DNA of 64,000 nt from Lichina pygmaea. Its lineage: Eukaryota > Ascomycota > Lichinomycetes > Lichinales > Lichinaceae. The position numbers were made by a program, and so were the translations under genes. The DNA is taken from positions 1,178,001-1,242,000 of the forward strand of contig OY730172.1 in the NCBI GenBank assembly GCA_963422465.1. The letters are read 5' to 3'. This document shows positions 27,099 through 38,867 of the stretch, piece by piece. A model generated the notes under the pieces. That model ran no database searches. It was not told the origin of the DNA and saw nothing but the letters and a program-made list of their open reading frames with translations. Position 1 is the first letter of the stretch. The number at the start of each line of letters is the position of its first letter.

Positions 27099-28999
27099 TG
27101 TCGTAGGAGCTCAGGAAGGGAGCGAAGGAAACAGATAGGTCGAAGTCTCGAAAGGAATGACGAGCGACGACGGTCGGAAACGATGGACAGCGATATCGTC
27201 CGGTGTAAGCACGACGTCTTCTGAAGGGGCTGGCAATGATGTTCTGGTCAGACGAGCAAAAAGGAAGGACTGGAGGTCGGAAGGCCGATGATGACGACGG
27301 ATGATCCGGGACGTTCCTGATATAGCGCGCGCGCCAAGAAAAGGAGACAATCAAGGGCAGCTGCGGCGCGCCTGGAAGCAGCGAGACAGCGACGGCCACG
27401 ACTACATGTGCGGCAGCGCCAGAAGACGCCGCCGCAGCGGTACCTGCCGCACCTGCCCATGCCACCACGGCCACCAGCGCACAGCCCTGGCTTCAGCCTT
27501 GGCATTACAGCTCCTGCTTGGGCCTTGGGGCATACCGGTACGTAAGAAGTACGTACGTACACATGTACTGCGTACCGTACCTGTCGAGCCCAACAAAATA
27601 CGAGCTCGTCCAGGTCATCGACGTCCAAGCACGACGATGACATCTCGAGCTGAGACTCGACCGCGCTCGGTCGAGGTCCGGTGTGAGGACGAGAGAGAGA
27701 GAACGTGAGACCGTCTCTCGATCTCGCCAAAGAAAAGCATAAACAAGGACAGGGGGGCCCGGCCAAGCGAGCCGACAGAAGTGACCAGACCTGATTGAGT
27801 AAAGCAACGGAGAAGTTCATTTGTCTTGGTCCGTCCGATGTCGCGAGTGGCCAATAAATCGGCACTTCTTGTGTCTGCCCGAACACAGCAACCTGACGGG
27901 AAGGGCAAGCAAGATGCAGGCACGCCACGCACTCCAGCGAAATGAAACGTGCCCGAAAGAGAACGCCACAATCGAAATGTGTTTATCGACGAGTCCCGAT
28001 TCGCCGTCACGGCCCCGGTCAGTATTTCCCGATTCGAGCTCTCTCACCCAAGCTACCGTTAGGGCATTAGTCAAGCGAGATGAGGAATCCCAGCACCGCC
28101 CTGCGTGCCCGTCAAAGCTTGATAGCCGAAGCTGATAGACATCTCGTCAAGTCATCTTTCGTTTCGATTGGCACGAGAGGACGGGAAACAAAGGCACGGA
28201 CAGGCAAGTACGTCCGAGAAGTGGACATGTCAGACATGTCAGACGGACCCGCTCGACGGATGGAGAACAGTGGGATGAAACAGCGGCAGTGGCACGTGTG
28301 AGAGGAGACCGGACTCGAAACACGGTTGACACAAGGCCAGATTCCAGCTTGGACGAGGAAGAGATGACTAATGGGATGCTGATTACGTCATCGTAAGTGT
28401 CTCTGCCCGAGAGCTCAGGCCTGAGTCGTTCCTCTGCCCCCCTGCCGAAGATCATTGTCCTCTACGAGTACCCACGGCCTGTCACGATCAGGCGCCCACA
28501 GTGCCCGCAGAGCCACAGCCCCGCAGAGCCACACCCTAGCAGAGCCGCAACACCGATCCGTATACCTACGATTACGGTAGTGCCCAACATCTCCAACTCC
28601 GTGGCTGTCCGACCCAACCGACCAACACCACAAGCGTAGGATGCACCCGTCGGTCTTCTCCGCCTGACATCCCCAGGAGGTTTTCTAGTACCTGGTACCT
28701 GGTACCACATGTCTACATTTGATGTCCACATTTAGCGGCGATCGGAGCCGTACGAGTGGTCACGGCGAACGACCGCGATCAAGTTGACGCCGTACCGTAG
28801 TGGTGACGGAGGTGAGTCGTCACGCTTGTTACTTTAAAACATGTGGGCTGTCTATCGACTCCAGGTTCGGATGCAGGTCTGGGTCCGGATCCCACTCTCG
28901 TTCCGCATCTCTCTCGCTTCCATCCCATCCCATTCTCCGTGTCCGCCCAAGTCCCGACCCTATCTCGAGTGCCGGTGCCGGCTCTACGTAGCTCCAACT

Positions 29000-29075
29000 C
29001 CAGCCCCGGCTCTAGCTCTAGCTCCAGCTCCAGCTCTAGCTCTAGCTCCAGCTCCGGCTCTAGCTCTAGCTCCAG
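29000..29075. repeat. AGCTCY hexamer tandem patch
   Basis: About twelve copies of AGCTCT, AGCTCC or AGCTCG in a row. It is intergenic and reads as a poly-Ser or Ala-Pro-Leu shadow frame. Confidence 0.85.
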
Positions 29076-29243
29076 GCGAGGAAGAAGAGAGCCTGCGACT
29101 TAGCTTTCATTCGCTCAACCTCCAAGACTTAAATTAGATGCAAATTAAAGACACGTAAGAGAAGAATGGAGAGGTTGGTACAGTGATGACGAGGCAGGGA
29201 CGCTATGGTGACAAGTATAGATATGATGACGATGACGTACATG

Positions 29244-29246
<3 letters not shown>

Positions 29247-29288
<42 letters not shown>
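29247..29288. repeat. (AG)n microsatellite
   Basis: A pure AG repeat of about 21 units, about 110 nt downstream of the LCB1 stop codon. Confidence 0.95.
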
Positions 29289-29289
<1 letters not shown>

Positions 29290-29398
29290 AGAAAAAGTCC
29301 AAGGAGGCGTGGGAAGGAATAAGTAAAGGCTAGAAAGACCAAAAACCGATGTTTGCGTGGCTATAGCTCCAGCCTCCACCCCCTGCTTGGCCCTCCTC

Positions 29399-31437
29399 CT
29401 ACTTCCTCCGACTGACAATCTTCGTGACGGCATGTCGCACCGTGATGCCAGCTCGCTCAATCTCCTTGCGGGACAGGCCGACGGTGACGCACACCTTCAG
29501 CGCCGGCGCCGGTTGCCAATCGGCCGCGGCGGCGGCGGCGGCGGCGGCGTCACCGCCGTGTCGTCGTCTGCGCGTGGCCGATGACGCTGCCGCCGTCAAC
29601 GACGACGATGTACTGCCTGTCCTGGGCATTCGCTTCAGACGGCAGATGAGGACGTTGTTGTTCATGCACTGCATGTTTTAGTTCTTCTGAGGTAGCCTAG
29701 ATGCTGACCGGATTGGACTGGATCGGACTGAAGTGGGGCGGGATGGAGTGGTTCGGTCCGGTATCTTTTCGCTTGGAAAGAGGTGGTGTAGGAGCGGAGG
29801 ATGATGACGTGGTGGATCAAGCGCGCAAAGGAGGCAAATAACAAGAAAACACACCTCGTCGACAATGTCCTGCAGCAGCCGCTCCTGCTCCTCGACCCCC
29901 AGCCCCTTGGACGTGACGACCTCGGGCTTCAGCGACAGCAGCAGGACGGGATTGTTGACGGAACTGGTACAGTAGACCCACTCGCTGCGCGGGTCGAGCT
30001 GGGCACGCATGGCTCGGATGTTGGCACGGAGCTGCGCGATCAGATCGCGGTCCGTCTGCAGCAGGATGAGGCCCTCGCTGGCCGCCGTCGCGAGCATGGC
30101 CGGGAGCCCGGCCGAGTAGGTGTACGCGGCCGAGTTGATGCGCAGGTGGTCGATGACCACCTCGGACCCGGCGCAGAAGCCCCCGCCCGCGCACAGCGAG
30201 CCGGCGAGCGAGCCCACGATCATGTCCGTGTCGGCCGCGTCGACGTTCTGCTGCTCGGTGATGCCCCGTCCCGTGGCGCCCAGCACGCCAAAGGACGACG
30301 TCTCGTCGAGGATCAGCCGGAACTTGTACTTGAACTTGAGGTCGATCTGCGACGGTTGTTAGCGGGGACGGGAGACGGCTACCGAAGAACGTTGCGACTG
30401 GCGGATGATGGTCGTACGCACCACCCGGCCAAGCTCGACCTCGTCCCCGACGTTCTCGAAAAGCGCCTCTGTGACGATGAAGCGTCTGGTCAACGGCTTG
30501 TGCGCCTCCTCCTTGACCACGCTCTGCAAGACGCGCTCGAGGTCGTCCATGTCGTTGTGCTCGTACCACCGGACCGTGCTACGCGAGATTTGGATGCCCT
30601 TGCGGGCGGCGTAGTTGACCGCCTTGTCGGCCACGATCATGTCGCCACGCTTCGAGAAGGCCGGGATGACGCTCGAGATGGTCGAGAAGGCCTGAGCGTA
30701 GATGATGCAGGCCGGCGTGCCCAGAAAGGCGGCGATGTTGGCCTCGGTCCGCATGTGGACGTCCTGCGTGCCGTAGAAGTTCGGTGGACCGCACGGGCCG
30801 ACGCCATAGGTGCGCAGCGTCTGCACCGCCTTCTCCTTGAGGTTCTCGTTCGCGATGAGATTGTAGAAGTTGTAGGAGGCGAGGTTGGTGACGACGCGGC
30901 CGTTGGTGAGCTTGGTCTTCGGGCCGGTGGGGCTGTACGGTGTTGTTGTCGTCAGCGCGGGTTCTCTCGCCGTTGTTCGATTGGGCCGCGCTGCGTTACC
31001 CAACAACGACCGGTCGTTTCTCATTTTCGGCCTCTTCAAACTCGGTCAAGGGCGCGACCAAGGGCTCGGGTGTCCACTCGTCGACGAGGTCATCTATTTC
31101 CTGGCCACGCTCAGTACCATCTCATGTCTCTATCCGGGTCGAGCCCCGTCGACAACGAAGGACAGGAACGCAAAGGCAACATGAGACGGAATCCTCTCAC
31201 CTCCTCCGCCAACGCAACGTGCGTGCCACCCTTGGCTCGAGGCGAGTAGCTAGGGGCGAGGAGATAGCGGATGAAGAACAGGAAGAGGAAGAGCTCGACG
31301 GCGGACCGCACGGGGTCGTTCTGGTAGCTCGAGCGCACGTATCGCAGCAAGATGGCCGAACCGGGCAGTTTCTGGAAGGACGACGAGACTTGGTGCAAGA
31401 AGTCCAACAGCAGGTGGTGCGCCTCGCGGAGATCCAT
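29399..31437 (-). CDS. LCB1: Serine palmitoyltransferase subunit 1
   Basis: Lcb1 pairs with Lcb2 in the ER membrane to condense serine and palmitoyl-CoA, the first step of sphingolipid synthesis. I model five exons: 31437-31201, 31100-31000, 30932-30422, 30346-29855 and 29668-29399. Phases are consistent and give about 536 aa. The N-terminus has a membrane segment (AVELFLFLFFIRYLL) after MDLREAHHLL. The fold-type I aminotransferase body shows NLASYNFYNL, YGVGPCGPPNFYG, the FSTISSVIPAFSKRGD stretch and LILDETSSFGVLG. The PLP-lysine site of Lcb2 is replaced by SLAGSLCAGGGFC. The absence of lysine is the normal, diagnostic state of Lcb1, the non-PLP-binding subunit. The last exon encodes a run of nine alanines before ALKVCVTVGLSRKEIE, an unusual insert in an otherwise conserved C-terminus. 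Confidence 0.95.
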
Positions 31438-32776
31438 CTCTGTTCGCAAGCACGGGTGACTAGGAGTCCCATCCGAGATGGAAGCGGGAGTGGTTTCCTC
31501 GGGTGCTGCGCTTGGACTTGCGAAATGGCCTGTCGTGTGCATCGTTGACCGCGACGGCAAGGTCACATGACAAGGGCCACGCGCCAATGGAACCCCTGAT
31601 TGCAACGAGTCGCAACGAAATTGGAATTTGATATTGGCACGGCGAACAAAACTCGTCGATACGTCAAATCGACAACCTGCCAACAAGATCTCTAGACCTT
31701 CTGGGAGGCTGCTGACAACAACTCCAAAGCTCATACGGAGCTCTTCGCCTGCACTGCTTGCTAGAGAAACAGCGAGGCCTGCCGTAGCTTGCAAGTCATG
31801 CCATCGCCTACGATGCCTATTTGGCAACTCCGCTAAACTTACTCAAAGGTAAAGTCAAGGTCGACGAGAGAGATGAAGCTAATCACCACTGCATTCCGAC
31901 TATAAGGTCGAGTCCTGCTGACTGACCATCTACTAGGCTTGTGCCTGGGGCCTACGGCCGTGCCACCATCTCTCTGTATACAGTGAAACTGCATGACTGT
32001 CGACCAGTCCAGCCATACAGAGCAGAAGTGACTGAATCTCAGCTCAACGTGGCACCAGCTGCAGTCGAGTGTATGGAAGAGTTGCTGCGCAGCCAGGTCA
32101 CTGTGAACGAGTAGAGATGAGTAGGACTATACTTCGAATAGCACAGGCACTCGTAAGATCAGATGACAATCACATTCTGATTCGTGACGGACAACATCAT
32201 GATCAGAGCCGGGGAAAAGAGGGGTGAATACAGTCGACAGGCTACTTCACACCCTCCCTCTTCCCCTTGCAGAAGTGTCCTCCAACCCTCGACTGCAAAT
32301 CAAGCAGCAAGCTGAGGTAGATCAGATTGAACTGACCTTATCCGGTTAGGATCTGATTCAACGACCATTCATGGTCGATAACGAGAACGAATCTCTGTGT
32401 CGCGAACGTCGTGGTTCTGAGCAGACACACAGACGCGCACGCAACACCGGCTGAACGTGCTTCGACATGTCAAACTCAAGGCGAGAAGGACGATGGACCA
32501 TTTGATCGCTGAGTTTGCGGTGAGAATCTAATGTGTATATATACAACAAAAGAAAAAAGGGGGGTGGGGGGCCGGTGTAAACGTGAATCTAACCTAGGAG
32601 ACTGGGATAGAGTGCAATGAGAGTTACGGCTGGCGGTATGTATTCCTCATATGCGACAACACCCGAGGGGGGAAGGGGAGGGGCATAAAACACGTCCAAA
32701 AGAATCCATTTTCAGCCCCAGCTATGGAATTAACAAGAGTCGAAATAGAGTATTATCGGTGTTCGGTATTCGGTAT
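31438..32776. other. Intergenic region between LCB1 and FKS1
   Basis: About 1.34 kb: the LCB1 promoter side (left) and the FKS1 3' flank (right), both on the minus strand. No frame with family resemblance was found. The local base composition is more AT-rich than the coding flanks. Confidence 0.6.
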
Positions 32777-35700
32777 TCAGAATCGGTATCTCATCCCGAG
32801 GCCCGTGTCGATGTCGAGGTCCGTCTCGGCAGCGCCGCCGGCCACGCCGGTGCCGGTTTCTTCTTCGGTCGTATCGTTGTTGTCCTGCCCCGTCGGTTGC
32901 ATAAGGTTCATCGGGTTGAATGACAGGTTACCCATGAAGCCTGACGCGACGATAGGCCCGACAATGAGCGCGACAAAGATGACGAGCATGAGGAAGTAGA
33001 GGATGGCGAAACGGATGACTCGTCGCCGACGCAGCTTCGATTGCTTGAGCGAGTAGATGGGCGGCCGAATCTGGCGGCTAAAAAGGCGGTGTTTAGCGTT
33101 TTGCGAAAACCCAACCGAGCCGAACAGGGACCGAGAATGACCAACCTTGGTCGTAACCAGAAAAGCATCACCGAATGGAACTTGTCCACATAAGGAACGA
33201 GCAGCACAGGCAGCTGCAAGAAGAGCAGAACGTGTCCGAGCACAAAGTCGGCCGCGAACATGCCCAGCTCGGTGATCTTGCACAAGAATTCGCGTCCCGG
33301 CTGCGAGATGGAGTGCCATCCCATCGAGTACCACTTGCCCGTCCACCACGCGACGTTGGAAGAGTCCGTCTTGAACTCGCGCGTCAGTGCCAGCGAGATG
33401 ATGAGCTTGAAGATGAACCGCTGCAAGGCGGTGACTGCGATCATTCCCAGCAGCGCCTTGGGGAAGCTCCAGCCCTCGAGGAAGAACATAACCTCGAAGA
33501 AGGCGAGCAGCATGATGACGGCGACGGCGTGCGCAATCGCGGCCAGGACAGCGCCGAACTTCTTGCAGCACATGCTCAGCAACGGACCCATGCAGCACGC
33601 CATGGCGAAGAGGCCGAGGAGCAGGCCGGCGTTGATGGCCACGGGTCCAAAGGCGACGAGGGCGACGCGGATGAGCGAGTTGGTCGCCGTGGGGTTCTCA
33701 ACGCCCGTCTGAGCATTGATGAAGAGGTAAGGCAGCAGGGTCACGGCGACGAGGACCAGCGGGCCGAAGAACTCGCTGAAGAAGATGTTCGTGAACTTGG
33801 CGCGCGGCACGTCGCCCGACATCTTGGACGACGGCTCGCCGAGGACCTTGCGCTTGTAGCCCGTGATGCGCGTGCGCGAGAGGCGGCAGTAGGCGATCCA
33901 AGACGACGCGTGCGAGCGCGAGTTGCCGCGCGAGAGCCAGCGCAAAAAGTCGCGGTAGTCGATGAAGAAGTCGTTCCACGCGAACTGATGCGGGTTGTAG
34001 ACGAACGGCGCGATGCAGAGCGCGAGCAGCGAGATCCAGAAGTAGATGAGCCAGCCGGTCCACACCGTCGCCGTCGCGAACAGCAGCATCATCAGCGAGC
34101 GGGCGCCAAAGTAGATGGACGGGCCCGCGAAGCGCGAGTACAGGACGCCGAAGGGGATGCGAGCCGTGGCGAAGCCACGCCCGGTGCCGATGTAGCGCGC
34201 CCCGCCGAACGACATGTTCTGGTGCAGCGAGTGCGCGTAGATCTGGCACACGAAGACCTCGAAGACGAACGAGAGCGAGACGAAGTGCTTGATGAGCCGG
34301 GTCGCGGCTCGGAGGAAGCCGCGCTCGGTCAGCTCCTGCACGACGAGCGGCACGAAGGAGATGAAGAAGACGATGAAGATGGACAGACTCGAGCGCTGCA
34401 CCCAGCTGAGGATCGGCCGCAGGTGGGCACACCCGGTCGGCTTCAGCGGATCCGTGATGGGCACGTCCGGGTTGTAGTCACACATGATGGTCTGGTGCCG
34501 CAGCGCGCCGAAGTTGATGAGCGTGATCATGAACATCTGCACCGACAGGATGATGAAGAGATTGTTCATGTGGAAGCCGGGGTGGGCGTAGTAGAACGAC
34601 AGGAAGCGGTCGATGGGCAACTGCGTGCCGAGGTAGTAGTATTCGCGCGACAGCATCTGCTCGCCCATGCCGGTGCCGATCTTGGTGGTGAAGTTGAGGA
34701 TCGAGCCGAAGCCGAGGTCGCGACCCTTGCCGCACTGGTAGTACTCGCAGTGCTTGATGCGGCCGCCACGCAGCAGCGCCGTGATGCCGGCGTAGATGTC
34801 CTCGTTCAGGTGCAGGCCCTTCTGCGCCTTGGACACACCGCCGCGCGTCGTCATGAAGATGCCGTTGAGGAGGTCCGGGTGGCCGTAGTGCAGCTTGCCG
34901 CCGATCTGGGCCAGGGTACGGGCGAAGAGGGTGCCGAAGGTCTGCTCCTTGCCGGCCGCCACGTCGCCGAGGATGCCGATGTTCTCCGAGAAGATGTACT
35001 CGCGCGCGCCGAGGATGGCGACGGGCGCCTTGGCCGTCGACGCCAGGCCCGGCGTGTAGGGCGACACGTTGTCGGTGCTCATCTCCTCGAACTCGGCCAG
35101 CACGCTGCGGATCTTGAGGCACTCCTCCAGGTAGTTGTCCTGGTTGGCGTCGATCAGCTGGATGTACTCGCCGCGGTAGAAGATGATGGCGTGGTTCTGG
35201 TTGTCGGATTTGCCGTCGCCGAGGATCGGGTTGCCCGAAAGCTGGACCCGGAACTTGGGCCGCCGCACGCCGTTCTCCATCAGCTCCGAGTGACCGTCGA
35301 TGAGGGCCGAGTACAGCCGTGGCTCCTCGCCCTCGTTCAGGGGCGGCTCCTCGTCCAGATAGGCGATCTGCAGGTCCGGATAGGCTCGCAGCAGGAACTC
35401 GGTGTTCTCGCGCTCCTCCTGCTTGAACTTGGCGTAGCGTTGCATCGAGACGACGATCTTGAACTTGCGCCGCGCCATGCGCTCGAGCTCGCGCTCGAGC
35501 TGGTCCGAGTTGCCGCCGAACATCTGCACGACCTCGGGGTTCTCGACCCGGTAGAGCAGCTTGATGGCGCGGCTGTAGTTCATGAAACCCGAGATGGTGC
35601 GGTAGAGCGTCTGCGACCGGAGCGAGGCCCAGATGCGCGTGCGGAGGGTGTACTCGGGCGCGGCCGACTTGAAGCCGATGCAGTAGAATGGCAGGTCGTC

Positions 35701-38558
35701 GATCTTGCTCTTGGCCGTGACCTTCTCGCCGCCCTTCTCGTCCTCGGCCGCGCCGGCGCCGGCGCCGCCGCCAAAGTGAGAGGTCTCGTCGGCGAGGATC
35801 TTCGTGTCCTTGACGAAGCAGTCCCACTCGTGCGGGTGCAGCTGCTTGAGGTACTCGAGCAGCGTCACGCGCGAGTAGGGCTCGTCCTCGCGGATGATCT
35901 CGCGCAGCGACAGCAGGATCTTCTCGCCGTAGTGCGGGATGAGCACGGTGAAGGTCGGCATGTTGTCGACCGGCACGGGCTCCGGGATCGGCGTCGACAG
36001 CGACTGGGCGAAGAAGGAGATGCGGCGTTCGGCCTCGCTGTGGGTCGGGAAGAACTCGGTCTTGAACGAGTGGTCCTCCTGCGAGACGAAGAAGGTCGGG
36101 GCGCGCAGCGTGCGCTTGCCCTCCTGCTCCGACGGCACCTGGTGGTAGAGCAGCTTCTGGACGTGGTCGATGGCGAGCAGGTGCTCGCGGTACATCGAGA
36201 TGACGATGGCGTTCCAGATCTGCGAGATGAGCACCTTGGGCTTGTACTTGATCTCCATGTCGGTCGTCGCGAGGATCTTGGAGTAGATGCGCTTGGGCAG
36301 GCGCGAGAAGATGTTGCGCCACGGGGTCGCGATCGAGACGCCGAGGAAGAAGGAGCGGGCGACGGAGAAGATGGTGTTGCCGAGGATGTACCAGAGGTAC
36401 GAGTCGAGGAAGAAGAGGACGAGGTCGGTGAAGTACATGATGCCGAGCAGGATGCGGGGCTGGTACTTGCACAGGGCGCCGCCGAGGATGGCGTCGCCGG
36501 CGCACTTGCTGATCCTCATCGTCGACAGGATCCGGATCGGGTCGCGGAAGGACAGGGTCAGGAAGAAGTACGACTCGGCCAACTTGGCGCCGAAGACGAA
36601 GACCCAGAGCCCGTAGGACATCCACTGGTCGTTGCCCTGCAGTCGCGGGTACGAGGCCGTGAACGTCTGGCTCGCGACGTAGCGGCGCGAGTTCTTCTTC
36701 ATGTAGCTGCCGAAAAGGCCGCCGAGCGGCATGAGGGCGAAGAAGAAGAAGGTGACGAGGGCGACGAAGAACTGCACGATCCCGAGGATGTGGCCGAGCC
36801 GACCGTCCTGACCGCCGGCGACGCCGAAGATGTAGACGCTCGGGCCGACGTTGACGACGAAGATGGCGATGAGGAAGAGCAGGCGCTTGGTCAGGTGCTG
36901 GGCGCCCTGCCAGCGGCGCGGCACGTAGGCCCACTCGGCCACGGTGGCGAGGATCATGATGAGGGAGGCGAGGGCGCCGCCGAGGGCGGGGACGGACCAG
37001 GCCGCGGCCTTGGTCGGCTTCGTGTTGACCTCCTGCTCGTAGTTGCGCGTGTACAGCGTCGGCGAGTGGTAGGCGGTGTAGAACCAGAAGGTGGTGAAGT
37101 GGATGACCCAGACGCGGTTGAAGTTGACGAGGACGTGGAACCACGAGCGCGTCTCGCGGTAGGTCTTGAAGAAGACCTTGTTCCAGTTGACGTCCTTGAG
37201 CTTGGCGAAGCGGTCGGCCGGCGGCACGTCGACGAGGCGCGACTTGTCGGCGAGCACGATGCGCTCGATGCCCTCGGGGTACCAGAAGAGCTGGTTCATG
37301 TCGTCGTAGCCGACGAGCTGGCCGTGGTCGCGCTCGCGCCGCACGTACTTGCCGTCCTCGATCTCGTAGCCCTGGTCGCGGCAGTAGCGGTACAGCGGCG
37401 TGACGACGTCGTTGAGGAAGGTGAACTCCTCGACCGGCTCGACCCGGGCCTGGCCGGCGGGGGAGTCGAGGTAGTCGTCGGCGCACTTGAAGACGAAGCA
37501 CAGCACCTCGGGCATGAAGCGCACCTGGTTGGCCTCGCCCCAGCAGAGCAGGTAGAGCGCCACCTGGCGCACCCGGTCGTGCTGCGACATGCGGTTCATG
37601 CGCGTCTTCCAGCGGTACTCGGCCGCCTCGAGGCTGTTGTCGCCCTCGAGCGCCTCGAGCGTCTGCTCCTCGTTGCCGGGGTCCTGCGACCCGGCCGCCT
37701 TCTTGGCCGCCTTGCGGGCCTTGCGCGTGCGGCGGTTGGCCTTGCCGAGCTTCATGTTGGCGAAGCCGACGGCGTCGTCGAGGTCGAGGTGGGCGGCGAA
37801 GTACCACTTGCGGTAGTTGGCGTTGTCGCCGCCGACGTAGTCGGCGTGCAGCGACAGCAGCGCCTGGTTCGGGGTCATGCGCGAGGCGCGCGAGTCGAGC
37901 AGGGTCATGAGGTGGTCGAACATGTTGCGCATGCTGTCGCGCTGGAAGCCGAACTTGGCCGTCAGCTCCATGAAGATCTCCTCGATCTCCTCCTTCGAGA
38001 TCGGGATCTGGGCGTCGGCGGTCCAGGCCGGGTACGGCTCGCGCGAGCGCTGGCCGGCGGGGAGCACGTTCGGGTAGTCCATGCCGCCGTAGATGGGCGT
38101 CGACGCGCCCGAGGACCGGTTCGCGCCGTACGACAGCTGCGACGACGGCGGACGGTAGCCGCGGCCGCCGTGCGGGCCACCGACGCCGACGCCGGCGCCG
38201 CTGCCGTCACCGTAGCCGTTGTAGCGTTCGTCGCCGCGGCCGTAGTAGTCCATCTCGGCGGCGCGGGCCATGTCGGACCTCATGGTGAAGTCGCTGAAGG
38301 TCTCGGACTCGTCCTCGTGCTCGTGCCCGCGGCGTTTGCCCTTGGAGCTGCGACCAAGTCCGTCAGCACCCCCTTCCGGTCTTCGGTCGAGAGGTCGAGA
38401 TTCGCCAGCGACGTACCCGTATCCCCCTTGCACGGGCTGGCCTTGCTGACCGGCACCTTGGTCGTAGTACTGGTCCTGGTAGTAATCGTCTTGGTAGCCG
38501 CCTTGTTGCTGCTGTCCGTCGTAGTAGGCTCCGTCCTGATGGTAGCCACCGTTGGGGT

Positions 38559-38589
<31 letters not shown>

Positions 38590-38867
38590 ATTGCTGTTGT
38601 AGTAGCCTCTGGAACAGACGACGGACGTCAGCGGCCGGTCCCATCCGTCGACCAGCACCGGGTGCGAGCGGCAAGGTCGGAGCAACGGCACACTCACGAT
38701 TCATCGTAATAGCTGTCGGTGCCCTGAGGCTGCTGACCGTAGCCGGGCTGCTGGTGGTCGTAGTACGGTTGCTGGTGGTCGTCGTGATAATAAGAATCGG
38801 TGCCCTGCGGATGCTGGCCGTAGCCGCCGCCGTCGTCGTATTGACCGGGTTGCGGATGGCCCGACAT
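32777..38867 (-). CDS. FKS1: 1,3-beta-glucan synthase catalytic subunit (GT48)
   Basis: This plasma-membrane enzyme polymerises UDP-glucose into 1,3-beta-glucan and is the echinocandin target. Three exons, 38867-38698, 38608-33146 and 33077-32777, join in phase to about 1977 aa. The acidic/Gln/Gly/Tyr-rich N-terminus repeats PQGTDSYY twice and has a GGGGGGGGG run. The FKS1 domain carries [12 protein letters not shown]. The central GT48 domain holds [37 protein letters not shown] and the GREYIFSE-type block [11 protein letters not shown]. Many membrane segments flank it; [15 protein letters not shown] spans the last splice junction and confirms it. Hot spot 1 reads FLTLSFRDP (near residue 740) and hot spot 2 reads [10 protein letters not shown] (near residue 1460). 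The Arg-Asp-Pro end of hot spot 1 is conserved. The start ATG ([12 protein letters not shown]) fits filamentous-fungal FKS. Essential in most fungi. Confidence 0.97.

Larger units (their letters stand above)
26717..29398. other. Intergenic region, no supported gene
   Basis: About 2.7 kb. It has a 20-G tract (27079-27098), GTACGTAC words (27537-27561), a CTAGCTCCAG hexamer-like patch (about 29000-29075) and an AG microsatellite (29247-29288). Frames on both strands are short, or are repeat translations such as a poly-Ser stretch over the CTAGCTCC patch. Confidence 0.6.

Noticed and set aside
33175-38709. A 1844-codon plus-strand open frame antisense to nearly all of FKS1
   Set aside because: It is a mirror of FKS1 codon bias (GC-rich third positions). 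It is dominated by Arg, Glu, Val, Ala and Asp with no domain, and it crosses the FKS1 intron boundaries. FKS1 on the minus strand is certain.
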